This document shows, one piece after another, positions 12,898 through 24,469 of a stretch of DNA of 64,000 nt. The position numbers were made by a program, and so were the translations under genes. The notes below the pieces were generated by a model. The model was not told the origin of the DNA. It was given only the letters and a program-made list of their open reading frames with translations, and did no database searches. Positions within the stretch are counted from its first letter, which is position 1. The number at the start of each line of letters is the position of its first letter. Origin of the DNA: Costus lasius (Eukaryota; Streptophyta; Magnoliopsida; Zingiberales; Costaceae); assembly GCA_027563935.2 (NCBI GenBank), contig JANVAS020000239.1, positions 4,154,001 to 4,218,000 on the forward strand. The letters run 5' to 3'.

Positions 12898-14570
12898 TGA
12901 AAGTCCCCTTCAAGGGGGAGCGAAACCCTAAAGTGGCGCATGTAAATTCTTTTCGGCAGCGGAATTAAGGTTTCATAAGGATCTTTTGCATGCCATATGA
13001 TCAACATCAACAGCTTATATAGATGAAAAGGATTCATACCATAGCTATTAGTTCGAATGGCGTCTTGGAAGAAGAGATCGAAAGGGGTCTCCTCCACAAG
13101 ATGCGCACACAAGATGAGAAGTAGCTTTCTTCTTGTCGCTCCTTGTGCTAGCAAGGATCTCCAAGTGCCCCTCGTCGCGTGAAGGAGATTTAGAGAGAGG
13201 ACCTTGCTGGCCGAATTTTCCTCTTGGCGTGAAGAGCACCCAAGACGAGAGAGGAAGCGGCTAGAGAGGCGTTCGAATGTGGGAGCGTTTTCCTCTAGCA
13301 AAACGCCTTCCCAAAATAGCAAGTTTTAAGTTCACTTAAAACCTCCTCTTAAACCATCGAAAACTCCTCTTGCCTTTGAACCATACGTTCACATAAGTGA
13401 ACCGGTTCAAATCAATTCGGTTTAGATGCATTTGGTTCAAAGACCAAATCAAACCAGCCCAAGCCTTGGCCTAGATCTCATTGAACCAATGGTTCAAGAT
13501 CTAACCGTTGATCTCTTGATGCTTTTGATCTCACCGATCTAGCATCACTACTCTCGATCGAAGCTTACCGATCTCAAGCCCTAATCAATCAAACATGATC
13601 AGACCAGATCTCACTTACAATCAGAGTTTAAACTCCTTTAAACTGAACCAAAACAATTCAGTCCACACGATCTGACTTAAGTAAGCCATATCATCAAATT
13701 GTGCGACCCTGAGGGTTTCCTTTAAATGTCAGTAATGATAACTTACGTTATCACGATCAGTGAGGGGTATCTAGCAACACATCACTGTCTCCCGATATAA
13801 AGGAAAGAGTCTTCCAAGACTACACCCAAACCACAGCACAAGTGTGAATCCACTTCACGAGGCATACATGTTTCCTTTGCCACTGGATGTTCTTATTGGA
13901 CAAGCGTGTCAAGCTTGTAACTCCAATATGATGAGCATGATTAGATCAGATGAACATAGTCACCTGGGTATGGCCATACACTTTCTCAATCATCTCATTC
14001 AGGGGGGCCCCTTTAGAACATCACACTCCAAACAAGGAGACGGCAATCCTATATCTATCACTAGTGTCCTAACCTGACTCATGATCATTATCCAAGATAG
14101 TCTATAACCATTATGTTTCAAATGATATTGAACTACCTCAAAACAATGACAATCATCATTTAGAAACACAAATGATCTCAAGTCAGAGGACATGTGCCAC
14201 TTGTTGCAAACAAGGATTATTCACATTGTGACAAGCAATTGAATATCCTAGTAGGGTCTGTCCAGTACATCCAATGTACCCATGAGTCTACATCTTATTC
14301 CATGCTCGAAGCATCCTATAAGATTAGAACACATATTAGTCTCAATCATATCAAGGCTGTCTCATGTTCACTAAGATATCTCGACTAAGGACATTACAGC
14401 ATGTCAGCCAAGCTGAACAGCATTGAGACATTATTCAGAAGCACACTTATTGCAGCAGACAATGTAACAAACTGAATAACAACCATTGCCTTTATAAACA
14501 TAAGAGTTTATACATGATACTGAAAGAATCCCAAGGCCTCAAACATTAGCCTTAAGGGCATACCCCAACA
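12898..14570 (-). repeat. Copia A 5' LTR
   Basis: 1673 bp, ending TGAAAG and ...CCCCAACA on the plus strand (TGTTGGGG...CTTTCA in element sense). It has the family's conserved first ~1.1 kb and the variable block before the end. The mini-exon equivalent at 13040-13048 reads ATA-GCT-ATG followed by GTATGA, so the first ATG of the usual ATG-GCN-ATG is lost but the second remains. Confidence 0.92.
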
Positions 14571-15067
14571 GGAAAGTCTCACCTTAATTTTGATGATAAC
14601 TTTGAAATTGATAATTTATTTGATGATGAACATGAGGAACTTAATAAGGATGTGAATATTTTAAATATTGATGTATCTAACCCTGATATTTTGCCCATAT
14701 CTACTATTCACTCTTCTGATTTTATTAAAAATTTGTGTTTATTGAGGAACCTAATTTGAGACAGAAAGTTTATTTTGACGATCCAACACTTACATCTTTT
14801 GATCAAAGTCCTATAGCCATTGAAAATATAAATTTGAAGAAAGGACTTATGATTTTACTCTCTGATAAATTTAGGAAGATCATTGAATATCCTTTATGTG
14901 AAGTTAAAAATTTTGATTCTGATTTCTGCATATTTCAGAAAGTCATATCAATTGTGATTTATATGATATTTTGGATGTTTGGATTTGTGGATAAACTTTT
15001 TGGACAGCAGAAAAGAAAGAAATTACATGCTATTTACTTTGGTACTGATTCACCTGCTTCACCATGA
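14571..15067 (+). pseudogene. K acidic protein, C-terminal part, frameshifted
   Basis: An acidic Asp/Glu-rich stretch in one frame from 14571 (DDNFEIDNLFDDEHEE) shifts frame near 14730, then continues to a stop at 15065-15067. The C-terminal domain, from about FDQSPIAIENINLKKG to the end DSPASP, is closely matched by J (to 56738). I do not recognise this domain. It is not RT, integrase or protease. The 5' end is lost at the Copia A insertion. Confidence 0.7.
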
Positions 15068-15110
15068 GATTTGATTTTTGGTCAAGCTAATGACCTAAAA
15101 ATTAGCGCTT

Positions 15111-15128
15111 CTTGGGAGGCAACCCAAG
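15111..15128 (+). other. Athila/Tat-type 3' hairpin
   Basis: CTTGGGAGGCAACCCAAG, a six-base stem CTTGGG/CCCAAG, lying about 45 bases after the protein stop. The same 18 bases follow the J gene at 56782-56799. From memory, a GGGAGGCAACCC core is found downstream of coding regions in Athila and Tat elements. Confidence 0.75.
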
Positions 15129-17707
15129 CACTCTTACCTTAGTTTAGTTTCTTTTATTTTAGTTTATTTTTAGAATTAATTTTTCTTTTTCTTTTTGCAG
15201 GAATAATAAAATTTTGTGCAAAATACGACACTGTCGTAATCTGCTTTACGGTGCCGTAATGTTGGTCCGATTTCATCCCGAGAGATTTTGGTATTTTACG
15301 GCACTACCGTATTGGTTTTTACCGTACCATATTTTTGGATATTTTTCACCCGAGGGTTTTGCATATTACGGCACTATACGCCCATAATTTCAAAACTGCA
15401 TTCTGTTTATTTGAGTAGGTGTTTTCTCACTCCGATTTTAAGAAACTAGGTTGGGAAAATTTTTTATCTTTGGCACCATAATGAAGTACTCATCTTTGTC
15501 TATCATCTGGATATTTTTTCTAAGTTTTAAAGTCCGTGGATCATTCTAAAACACCTCGCATCTTTTCGATTCTGATTAATTTCTGCAGCAGTTTTCTTTT
15601 GACTATTCTGATTAGCGTTTTTGCTGCAAGTTTTTAAGGTGCTTTAATGACTTGAAACCCTGATTTTTCACATGGTATATGAAGAACATGTGTCATTCTA
15701 TCTCATGGATTAGTTATTTTCATGAAAATATTTTCTGATCATTCTAGGACACATGGCAATTTTTCGAATCTGATTAACTTTTGTGCAGTTTTTGCAGTTT
15801 TGTAATCTGATTAGCCTTTTTCCACTGATGCCCTAAATTCCTGAGAAATTTTGATCCTTCAATTTTTATACATCGAGAAAGAACGAGTTTCACTCTATTA
15901 CATGGTTCTGTTCATTTTCTTCTTGGATAATTAAATCTTATTTTTAGATATGACTACTTTTCCAAAAAAAAAAAAAATCACTGGCTGCTCTACTTGCTTT
16001 CTACATGTTATAGCTTCTTTTGGATCCAAATCCAGAAATCTTCAAAAGCAACTATCTTCCACCTCTAGCCACCACTGCATCTGCCTCTGACATCAGTGTT
16101 TCCAGCCATCGACACTAGATTATACCTTCAGTAGACTCTTACTTCTTCTACTGCCTCTTTTTCCATTATTTTGATTTATTTATGCAGTAGACTCTTCATT
16201 ACTGACTGATTTTTTTTATCTATGCAGCATTATTTCTGGCACCCACCGGCCGACGATCTCACCTATAGGACTATAGTCTCTAGCAGACCACTAGAGATTA
16301 CTCACTCTACTGTCGGCACCATCACCATCATTGCTAGCAGCTTTTCAGCTAGCCTATGTTCACCCTCTGCTTCTTGCCTGCTCAACTCTTTCCACCGGCA
16401 TCCTCTTCAGACCTCCAGCGACATCTCTGATTCTTCCTTGAGAAATTTATTTTTATCATTATTATTTTTTGAGACTATTTTCAGACTGAGCCTTATGTAT
16501 TTAAAATTGTGCAGGTAAAATTTCAAAAGGCACATCTTTGAACCTAGCAACATCTGCCCGACACTATTTTTGATCTAAGCCTTATGTATATTCGGTCAAA
16601 GCTTGCTATATAGTTTTGTGAGTATCTCTTGCACTCTCTTGTATTCGTGATTATTTCATATGGTTGCATCTTTGATTTGCTTTATATGTATCACTCACTG
16701 AGATTTCTATTCGATGTGGTCTCTTGAATCTATCATTTTACATTTTTGATCATGATTGTTTGAGTTTGATATTTCACACCTTTTGTAGTGATTTTGACAT
16801 ATTTTGATGATTAAAAATTTTTATGACTTGAATCCATGTGATGAGAGATTTATGGATTTTTCTATGATGATGAATGTGTTCATGCTTGTTATTAGGTCTA
16901 GATCTATTATGTTGAATTTATTTCTCTAATACATATCTGCTTTTGGAATTTTTCATTGGTTGATGCATGAAATTTTGGGTAGATATGTTATTTGAGGAAT
17001 AAGATCTAAAGGTAAAACTACTCCTTTAAATAAAATGCGCATATGAGTATGATTACTGAATTGATATCAATTGATCAACCTAGTAGATGTTTAGTCTATT
17101 TTGCTATTTGTTGGGAAGGAAGAATCCAAGATCCATAAAAATAGTGAGAGACTCCCCTACTTGGCACTATGTAAAATTAATAGTGGTACCTAAGACATGG
17201 GTTGAAGTCTAAGTCCAAAAGATAATGAGAAAACAAAAAGAAAAAAGAATAAGACTCCTCTACTTGACACTATGAAAAATTGATAGTGGTACTGAACATA
17301 AGAGTTGAAGTCCAAATAAAGAAAAGTATGTATCTAAGTGGGTACATGCCATCTGTGCAAAAACAACAAAATACATGAAAAAAATGAATAAAAAATATGT
17401 GTGGAAAAGGATCTTGGAAACCTAATTCCTGTAAACTAAGCATGATAGATTTGAACTGAAATTGGGTGAAATCATGAGATTGAAAATTTTATTTATTATA
17501 CAAGTTGCAAAGTTTTATTTGATTGAGATGTAGATCTAGATGGTTGAGTTCTAAGAATGATATGTTTATTTGAAGTTTTGTGAAACAATTTGTGTGATTT
17601 TTCATTAGTGATTGTATTTTAGAAATTTATTCTTTATGAGAAAGTCTATGCCTATGATCAATTTTTAATTTTGCTTGAGGACAAGCAAAGTTTGAGCCTT
17701 ACGTGTT
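15129..17707 (+). other. K 3' non-coding region
   Basis: About 2.6 kb with no convincing gene; a 98-codon frame at 16222-16518 is not conserved in J. It contains a polypyrimidine run ending TTTTTGCAG at 15192-15200, two-palindrome modules (about 15220-15380), an A-run near 15965, CT-rich sequence around 16050-16450, and an imperfect local duplication of a block with ACTCC(C/T)CTACTTG (near 17153 and 17254). The GAGGACAAGCAAAG motif lies just before the LTR. Confidence 0.6.
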
Positions 17708-17959
17708 TGATGACACCAAAATTTATAGTAAATTTTGTGCCATTTCATGAGTATTTTTGTGTCATATTCATAGCCTTTGCTTATTTTTATGCCTTTTTTA
17801 TCAAAATTTGTGGAATCTACACTCTTTTTTGTTTTTGACGATTTTCAGGAAAAAGGCATGTTTTTCAATCGATTTCGAGCAATCCAGATGCATAATTGTA
17901 TTCACAACATCAAGAGGAGATCACACGTCAAATTTTAGAAAAATTGGAGCGTCAGAGTA

Positions 17960-18360
17960 AATTACGGCACCCCCAATATGAAATTTACGGTACCGTAATT
18001 TGACTGAACTCGCAGATCAAAATTACAGTACTATCGTAATTCCTATGAAGTGCCGTAATTTGTAGTTTTCCCAACCAGAGAAATTTCGCAAGATTACGGC
18101 ACTGCCATAACAATCTTTACGATTCCGTATTTTGGAGCGTTTTTTGACAGAGGTTGGATGATGTTTACGGTACCGCCGTAAATGAATTTACGGTACCATA
18201 ATTACGGTCGATTTTCCACCCGAAGGATTTTTGACATTATAGCACTTCCATAAAGAACTTCACGGTACCGTAATTCTAGAATATTTCAACCTGAGAACTC
18301 GTTGTCCAGAATTACGACACTGTCGTAAACGTCATTATGGCTGTAATTACAACGCAGCTC
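17960..18360. repeat. Two-palindrome modules in K LTR
   Basis: About six degenerate modules, each with a TACGGCA.TGCCGTA-type inverted repeat and an ACGGTACCGT-type palindrome about 8-14 bases apart. Clear members include TTTACGGTACCGTAA near 17987 and TACGGTACCGCCGTA near 18167. Confidence 0.75.
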
Positions 18361-19138
18361 ACGATTTTCCCGATCAACTCCGAAGCCCGAATCTTGCGTG
18401 GACCATATCTTTTGATCCAGATGTCCAAATTAAGATCCGAAAGATGTTGCAGGCTCGCCCTAAAGAGGAGAAGATACACAAAGTGAAAGGACGAATTTTT
18501 ATCACGAATCGAGAAAACAATTCAGAGAGAGGCATTTAGCATTTGGCGTCGTGTCGAGAGGCGTAGAGAACACCTCAGGCCATGATTTTCACACAGAATC
18601 TTCGCCTGGAGGAGGAGAGGACACACCAGAAGTTTTAGAGTAAGAAGAGATCGAACGGAAGAGAAATCAACACAAAACCGAGCGCAGCCGCTGTTTCGCC
18701 AAGATTATGGCCGAAACCTCTGTACGGCCATACCGTAATTTATATTTTCTCCTTCCTCTCGATTTTCTTCAACATGGATTATTGTAATCTTCCCTCCATG
18801 CAAGCTTAAACATCTTTGGGACTTGGGGTGTAATCCTCTATGATTTCTTAATGATCAGATAACTTTTTACCTTCGTCAGAATAGTTTTATGATGATAATT
18901 TTACTTATGTGAATAATTGTACTTTGATTCTCCATAGATTGATGTTATTATTCATGTTTTAGAATTGTCACAACAAGGACCGAAAGGTGACTTGCTTGAG
19001 AACTTGGAACCCAAGAATTGCATGTTAGGAGCTTTCTATAAGAGATTAGTTAGTTCTTATTTTGTGATTTTAGTGATTTTATTGCCATGTTAGATAATTT
19101 GAATCTAGGATTGAGTTATTGTGTCAAACATGGAGATC

Positions 19139-19373
19139 TTGCACGAAAGTGAGGATCAAAACGTTGGAGAACCATAAGTAAAACTTGTGTTGAGACTCGG
19201 ATGCACGAAAGTGATCCTTGAGATTCCACTTGAGACAATCAACTTAGAATTCGGATGCACGAAAGTGATCTTTGAATTCTTTGATAAATGATTTACTTAT
19301 CTTCAGCGTTGGGATAGATCTTGCATGAAAGCGAGGATTGGTCCCTGCATGATTGTCTACACGGAAGTGAGAT
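19139..19373 (+). repeat. Dispersed CACGAAAGTG-type words in K LTR
   Basis: Five near-copies of GCACGAAAGTGA(G/T), some with one change, spaced 50-70 bases apart. Related words occur in the same part of the J LTR and, reversed, in the solo LTR. Function unknown. Confidence 0.6.
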
Positions 19374-19666
19374 GATCCCTTTATGAAGTAAATTAAGTCT
19401 TTATCATAATAAAATTAGTCTGACGACCTTTTCTTCATATCTAGTCATTGAAATTAAAGTGGATGAAACCCTAGTCCCAGTTTATCTCTCTGTTTATCTT
19501 TACACTATTTCTATTATTTACTTGCATCATATTCGATTTTCTTAGCTAGTAAGAAAATAATTATTTGGTACTTAACAATAAGGTCTCTGTGGGATCGATA
19601 CTTTTCTTTATTACTTCGAGTATCCGTGCACTTGCGGACACAACAAGTCTAGGGACAATAAGTTTT

Positions 19667-19683
19667 TGGAGCCGTGTCTGGGA
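19667..19683 (+). other. Degenerate tRNA-Asp-type primer site after K LTR
   Basis: TGGAGCCGTGTCTGGGA, compared with TGGCGCCGTTGCTAGGGA after the J 5' LTR. It is preceded by AGTTTT as in J, with an extra ~15 bases between LTR end and site. Confidence 0.55.
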
Positions 19684-19744
19684 GTAACAATAGCCCTATA
19701 AGCCAACACTTAGGTTTTGGCCGCAACACCTGAAATAAGTCTAC

Positions 19745-20281
19745 CTACTTGTATTTATAAGTGTGTCCTTTCAGACTACAACATATAGAAACTCCCAACT
19801 GACAATCTTGTGTATAATGTCCTGCATTACCACAAATCTCACCCAAAATAGCATTAACAGTGGCAGGATTAAGAATTTTATTGGTTAGAGAATCAACCTT
19901 GGCGGCAAGCGAAGTGATAACATCTAAGTCATAACTACTTGACGCCTTGGCAGATGGCCCTCTCTCACTTATCAATTGATAATATTCGAAGTCATTTCCT
20001 CAAACAAATTAATTACATCATCCTCACTCTTTTTCATGATCGCCCCACTGGCGGCAGCATCAACTATCATACGAGTATTATAATTCAATGCATTATAGAA
20101 TGTGTGAATGATTACCCACTTGTTGACCGTGGTGTGGACACATCCTCAGAAGATATTTAAATCAGTCTCATGCCTCGTACAATGATTCCCCTTCTTTCTG
20201 AACAATGCTCATGATCTGGTTCCTTAACTGTGCAGTATTGCTTGGGGGAAAGTATTTTGCTAGGAAAGCATTTGAAAGCTG
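19745..20281 (-). pseudogene. gag: L gag, C-terminal part with damaged zinc knuckle
   Basis: Reading leftward from the E insertion, the sequence holds the retrotransposon Gag core (FLAKYFPP, then LRNQIMSIVQKEGESLYEA), broken by a stop and further frame changes, and then a 76-codon frame (19975-19745) with AAKVDSLTNKI and ICGNAGHYTQDC. The family knuckle is C-x2-C-x4-H-x4-C; here the first Cys is Gly (GEIC). The gene is dead. Athila-type assignment rests on the gag motifs and is inference. Confidence 0.75.
20277..20281. repeat. Target site duplication of Copia E (AGCTG)
   Basis: AGCTG here and at 42921-42925. With one copy removed, the L gag codons on both sides join in frame. Confidence 0.93.
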
Positions 20282-21939
20282 TGAATGTCCCCAGATAAAG
20301 GGGGCGAAACCCTAGTAGGAGGCGCATATAAAACTTTCATAGCGGAAGCAAGGGTTTCTAAACATCTTTTGTAAGAATATATGATCAACTTCATATAGTT
20401 TGGATTCATACCATAGCCATTTCGCTTGGATGGCGATTTGGAAGAGAAAGATGCAAACGCTTCTTCTCCAAAGGCACCGCACACAAGATGTGATCGCCTA
20501 CTCCTTGTTGCTTCTTGTGCTAGCAAGGCTCCAAGTATCCTTGTCGTGTGAAGGAAGATGAGATGCGAGAGTAGTTCTCTCCTTTGGCCGAATGCTTCTC
20601 TTTTTCTCGCGTAGACGAGCCACACAAGTTCAAGACCAAAAGAGGGGCGAGCGTTTTGGAACGTGGAGGCGTGCATTCATTTTTGGAACTTCCAAAAATA
20701 GCAAACGCTTAACGCATCCACTCATGCGTTCACGAACCAACCAAAATGCATCCTCAGTTTGAACCATGCGTTCACTCATGTGAACGGGTTCCTTTTGGTT
20801 TGGTTCAAAGACCAATTAAGCCAAGCCTTTGGTCTAGATCATAATTAAACCCTAAGGCTCCAGATCTAACCGTTCATCTCTTGATGCTCTTGATCTCACA
20901 GATCTAGCATCAATACTCTCAATCGAAGCTTACCGATCTCAAGCCCTAATCAATCAAACATGATCAGACCAGATCTCACTTACAATCAGAGTTTAAACTC
21001 CTTTAAACTGAACCAAAACAATTCAGTCCACACGATCTGACTTAAGTAAGCCATATCATCAAATTGTGCGACCCTAAGGGTTTCCTTTAAATGTTGGTAA
21101 TGATAACTTACGTTATCACGATCAGCGAGGGGTATCTAGCAACACATCACTGTCGCCCAATATAAAGGAAAGAGTCTTCCAAGACTACACCCAAACCACA
21201 GCACAAGTGTGAATCCACTTCACTAGGCATACATGTTTCCTTTGCGACTGGATGTTCTTATTGGACAAGCGTGTCAAGCCTGTAACTCCAATATGATGAG
21301 AATGATTAGATCAGATGAACATGGTCATCTGGGTATGGCCATACACTTTCTCTATCATCTCATCCAAAGGGGGGCCCCATTAGAACATCACACTCCTTAA
21401 ACAAGGAGACTGCAATCCTATATCTATCACTAGTGTCCTAACCTGACTCATGATCATTATCCAAGATAGTCTATAACCATTATGTTTCAAATGATATTGA
21501 ACTACCTCAAAACAATGACAATCATCATTTAGAAACACAAGTGATCTCAAGTCAGAGGACATATGCCACTTGTTTGCATACAAGGATTATTCACATTGTG
21601 ACAAACAATTGAATATCCTAGTAGGGTCTGTCCAGTACATCCAACGTACCCATGAGTCTACATCTTATTCCATGCTCGAAGCATCTTATAAGATTAGAAC
21701 ACATATTAGTCTCAATCATATCAAGGCTGTCTCAAGTTCACCAAGATATCTCGACTAAGGACTTAACTGCATGTCAGCCTAGCTGAACAGCATTGAGACA
21801 TTATTCAGAAGTATACATATTGCAGCAGATGATGTAACAACCTGAATAACAACCATTGCCTTCATAAACATAGAGTTTATACATGATACTGATACAATCC
21901 CAAGGCCTCAAACATTAGCCTTTAGGGCATACCCCAACA
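20282..21939 (-). repeat. Copia E 3' LTR (left copy)
   Basis: 1658 bp. The plus strand starts TGAATGTCCCC (TGAAAG in the partner) and ends ACCCCAACA. It pairs with 41264-42920. Confidence 0.92.
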
Positions 21940-21951
21940 ATCTCCCACTTG
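21940..21951 (-). other. Copia E polypurine tract
   Basis: The minus strand reads CAAGTGGGAGAT directly before the 3' LTR, as in F, D and I. Confidence 0.88.
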
Positions 21952-21959
21952 CACTTAAT

Positions 21960-24225
21960 CTAATGGTTGAGAAATCTCAAACCCATATTATTACAGTGCT
22001 TCTCATGCTTCTGCTGCGCCAGAGGCTTTGTAAGCGGGTCTGCCAGATTGTCATCTGTATGAACCTTGCAGACTTTGATCTCGCCACGATCAATGATCTC
22101 CCGGATCAAGTGAAACCTTCTCTGTATGTGCTTGGACTTCTGGTGCGACCGTGGTTCCTTTGCTTGTGCGATTGCTCCAGTGTTATCACAGAAGATAACC
22201 AAAGGATCTGCACTCGAAGGAACAACACCAAGTTCCTGAATGAACTTACGAATCCACACTGCCTCCTTAGATGCTTCTAAGGCTGCAACATACTCGGCTT
22301 CTGTTGTAGAATCAGCAACAATAGACTGTTTGAAACTTTTCCACACCACCACACCTCCATTCAAGCTAAAAACATAGCCTGATTGCGATCGGAAATCATC
22401 CTGGTCAGATTGGAATGAAGCATCAGTATATCCTTCAATACTGAGCTCTTCCTGACCACCATACATCAAGAACATATCTTTGGTCCTCCGAAGATATTTC
22501 AAAATGTTCTTGACTGCAATCCAGTGCGCCTGACCTGGATTACTTTGGAACCGACTGGTCACGCTTAACCCGTAAGCGACGTCTGGGCGAGTACACAACA
22601 TCGCATACATAATGGACCCAATAGCCGAAGCATAAGGCGTTTTGTCCATTTCATCTTTCTCAGTCTGTGTTTGTGGACACTGACTCTTTGAAAGATTCAG
22701 ACCATGTCTGACAGGAAGATATCCTCTTTTAGAATTCTCTAAATGGAATCTCTCCAGGACTTTATTGATGTAAGTACTCTGGCACAGCCCGAGAAGCCTC
22801 TTAGATCTATCTCTGTAGATCTTCACACCTAATACATAGGCTGCTTCTCCTAGATTTTTCATCTGGAAACATTTCCTTAACCATGCCTTAACCGCATGCA
22901 TTTCAGGAATATCGTTTCCAATGATTAAGATATCATCGACGTAGAGGACTAGAAAAGTAATCACGCTCCCACTAAACCTCTTATATACACACGGGTCATC
23001 TTCATTCTTGATGAAACCAAATTCACAGATAGATTCATCAAAACGAATATTCCAGCTTCTAGATGCTTGCTTAAGTCCATAAATGGACTTCTTTAACTTG
23101 CATATTTTATGACGATCTGATGGATTTGTGAAACCTTCAGGTTGTGTCATATACACATCCTCCTGCAGATTTCCATTAAGGAAAGCAGTCTTCACATCCA
23201 TTTGCCAGATCTCATAATCATAATATGCTGCTATCGCAAGAATAATCCGAATAGACTTAAACATGGCTACAGGAGAGAAAGTTTCATCATAGTCTATCCC
23301 GTAGATTTGTTTGAAACCTTTTGCAACTAGCCTGCCTTTATAGGTAACCACGTTACCATCCATGTCAATCTTCTTCTTGAAGATCCATTTACAGCCTATA
23401 GGGATTACTCCCGGAGGCGGATCAACCAAATCCCAGACTCGGTTATCTGACATGGAGTCCACTCGGCTCGCATAGCTTCAAGCCATCTCGCTGATTCCGG
23501 TCCACTGACCGCATCCGCATAAGTGAGGGGTTCATCATGATCAATGATGTAGACTCCGTCATAGCGCTCAGGCTGTCGATGGATCCTTCCCGATCTTCGC
23601 GGTTCCCGTGATATCTGAGCCTCAGGTTGTTCAATAACCTTTTCTACTGGCTCAGGCTCATCCAACTGTGCTTGACTACTTTGTCCTTCCTCTGGATTCT
23701 CATCCAGCTTTATTTCTTTCCCACTGGCCTCTTGCAGAAGAAATTCCTTCTCAAGAAAAATAGCACTCCGAGCAACAAATACCTTGTTCTCTTTGGGATC
23801 GTAGAAATAATAACCCTTAGTTTCCTTAGGGTAACCGACAAAGATGCATTTCTCAGATCTGCTCTCTAGTTTCCCAGAGGCGAGCTTTTTGACATAAGCC
23901 CCGCAACCCCAGATCTTAATAAATGTCAAGCTCGGCTGTTTCCCATACCATAACTCATATGGAGTCTTTGAAACTGCCTTGGATGGCACTCGGTTTAGTA
24001 CCTTTGTAGCTGTTTCCAGTGCAAATCCCCAAAAGGAGTAAGGTAGAGTAGCCTGACTCATCATTGAACGAACCATATCCAGTAAGGTTCTGTTTCTCCT
24101 CTCGGACACACCATTCCATTGCGGTGTTCTTGGTGGAGTGAGCTGTGAGATAATCCCACACTCCTTCAGATAGTCAGTAAACTCTCGACTTAGGTATTCT
24201 CCACCTCGATCTGAGCGAAGTGCCT
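21960..24225 (-). pseudogene. pol: Copia E pol, integrase end to RNase H, frameshifted
   Basis: Reads leftward from the integrase core (LRSDRGGEY, then SERRNRTLL with the catalytic Glu) through reverse transcriptase (YVDDILIIGND) to RNase H (YTDASF, FCDNTGAI) and the normal C-terminus. A single base is missing in the linker between integrase and RT (near 23461: GAG-TGG for GAGATGG), splitting the frame into an upstream part ending at 23405 and a downstream part 23462-21960. Everything N-terminal of the second integrase Asp region is lost at 24221-24225. Confidence 0.9.
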
Positions 24226-24469
24226 ACCAGAAATTAGTGCTTGTACTCTCTGTGCATCTTATCTCACCTGAGCGGGACGCGGAGACCAAGTATGAAATCT
24301 GGATCCCATCTCACTAAAAGAGTGTTACTCTTTCGGACTGTTTTAATGGATTTTACAGTCAGATAAAATAGTGAGAAAAGAATCTTTCTTAAGTCCTGGA
24401 TTGATTCTAAACATTGATACTGACCTTGCTGTTCTTGCATTGTTGTAGATTCCTGCAGCAACGAACACC
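24221..24469 (+). other. Copia F leader remnant with splice-acceptor-like site
   Basis: Corresponds to the end of I's leader (from about 46314). It ends with a TACTGAC branch-like word, a T-rich tract, TTGTAG at 24443-24448, and 21 bases open in the gag frame up to ATG 24470. Confidence 0.75.

Larger units (their letters stand above)
1..14570 (-). mobile_element. Copia element A, 5' part, split by Gypsy B
   Basis: Ty1/copia LTR retrotransposon on the minus strand, read from its 5' LTR (12898-14570) through a long leader (12897-11553, then 571-62) to the first codons of gag (61-1). The rest of gag-pol and the 3' LTR lie beyond the left edge. Gypsy B (572-11552) sits in the leader. The matching uninterrupted leader of copy E (around 32241-32250) shows the empty site. 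A itself is inserted in the plus-strand element K: K sequence begins directly at 14571. The right target duplication would be GGAAA (14571-14575); its partner is outside the window. Confidence 0.9.
14571..19645 (+). mobile_element. Element K, pol-less Athila/Tat-type element, 3' part
   Basis: The 3' portion of a gypsy-type element on the plus strand: the end of a protein gene (14571-15067), the CTTGGGAGGCAACCCAAG hairpin, about 2.6 kb of non-coding sequence, a GAGGACAAGCAAAG motif (about 17680-17693) and an LTR at 17708-19645. It matches J (53434-59998) throughout. The 5' part is beyond Copia A or the window edge. No reverse transcriptase or integrase appears in the visible part, nor in J. 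Confidence 0.8.
17708..19645 (+). repeat. K LTR
   Basis: 1938 bp from TGATGACACC to GACACAACA. It contains about six two-palindrome modules (17960-18360) and five copies of a CACGAAAGTG-type word (19139-19373). Homologous to the J LTRs and to the solo LTR at 60221-62140. It is followed by a damaged tRNA-Asp-type primer site (19667-19683), unusual for a 3' LTR. Confidence 0.85.

Noticed and set aside
16222..16518. 98-codon frame in the K 3' non-coding region as a gene
   Set aside because: The matching part of J is interrupted and diverged, and the composition is CT-rich low complexity.
17960..18360. Regular palindromes as a CRISPR-like array
   Set aside because: The repeats are degenerate, spacers are not unique inserts, and the sequence is LTR DNA of a plant retrotransposon.
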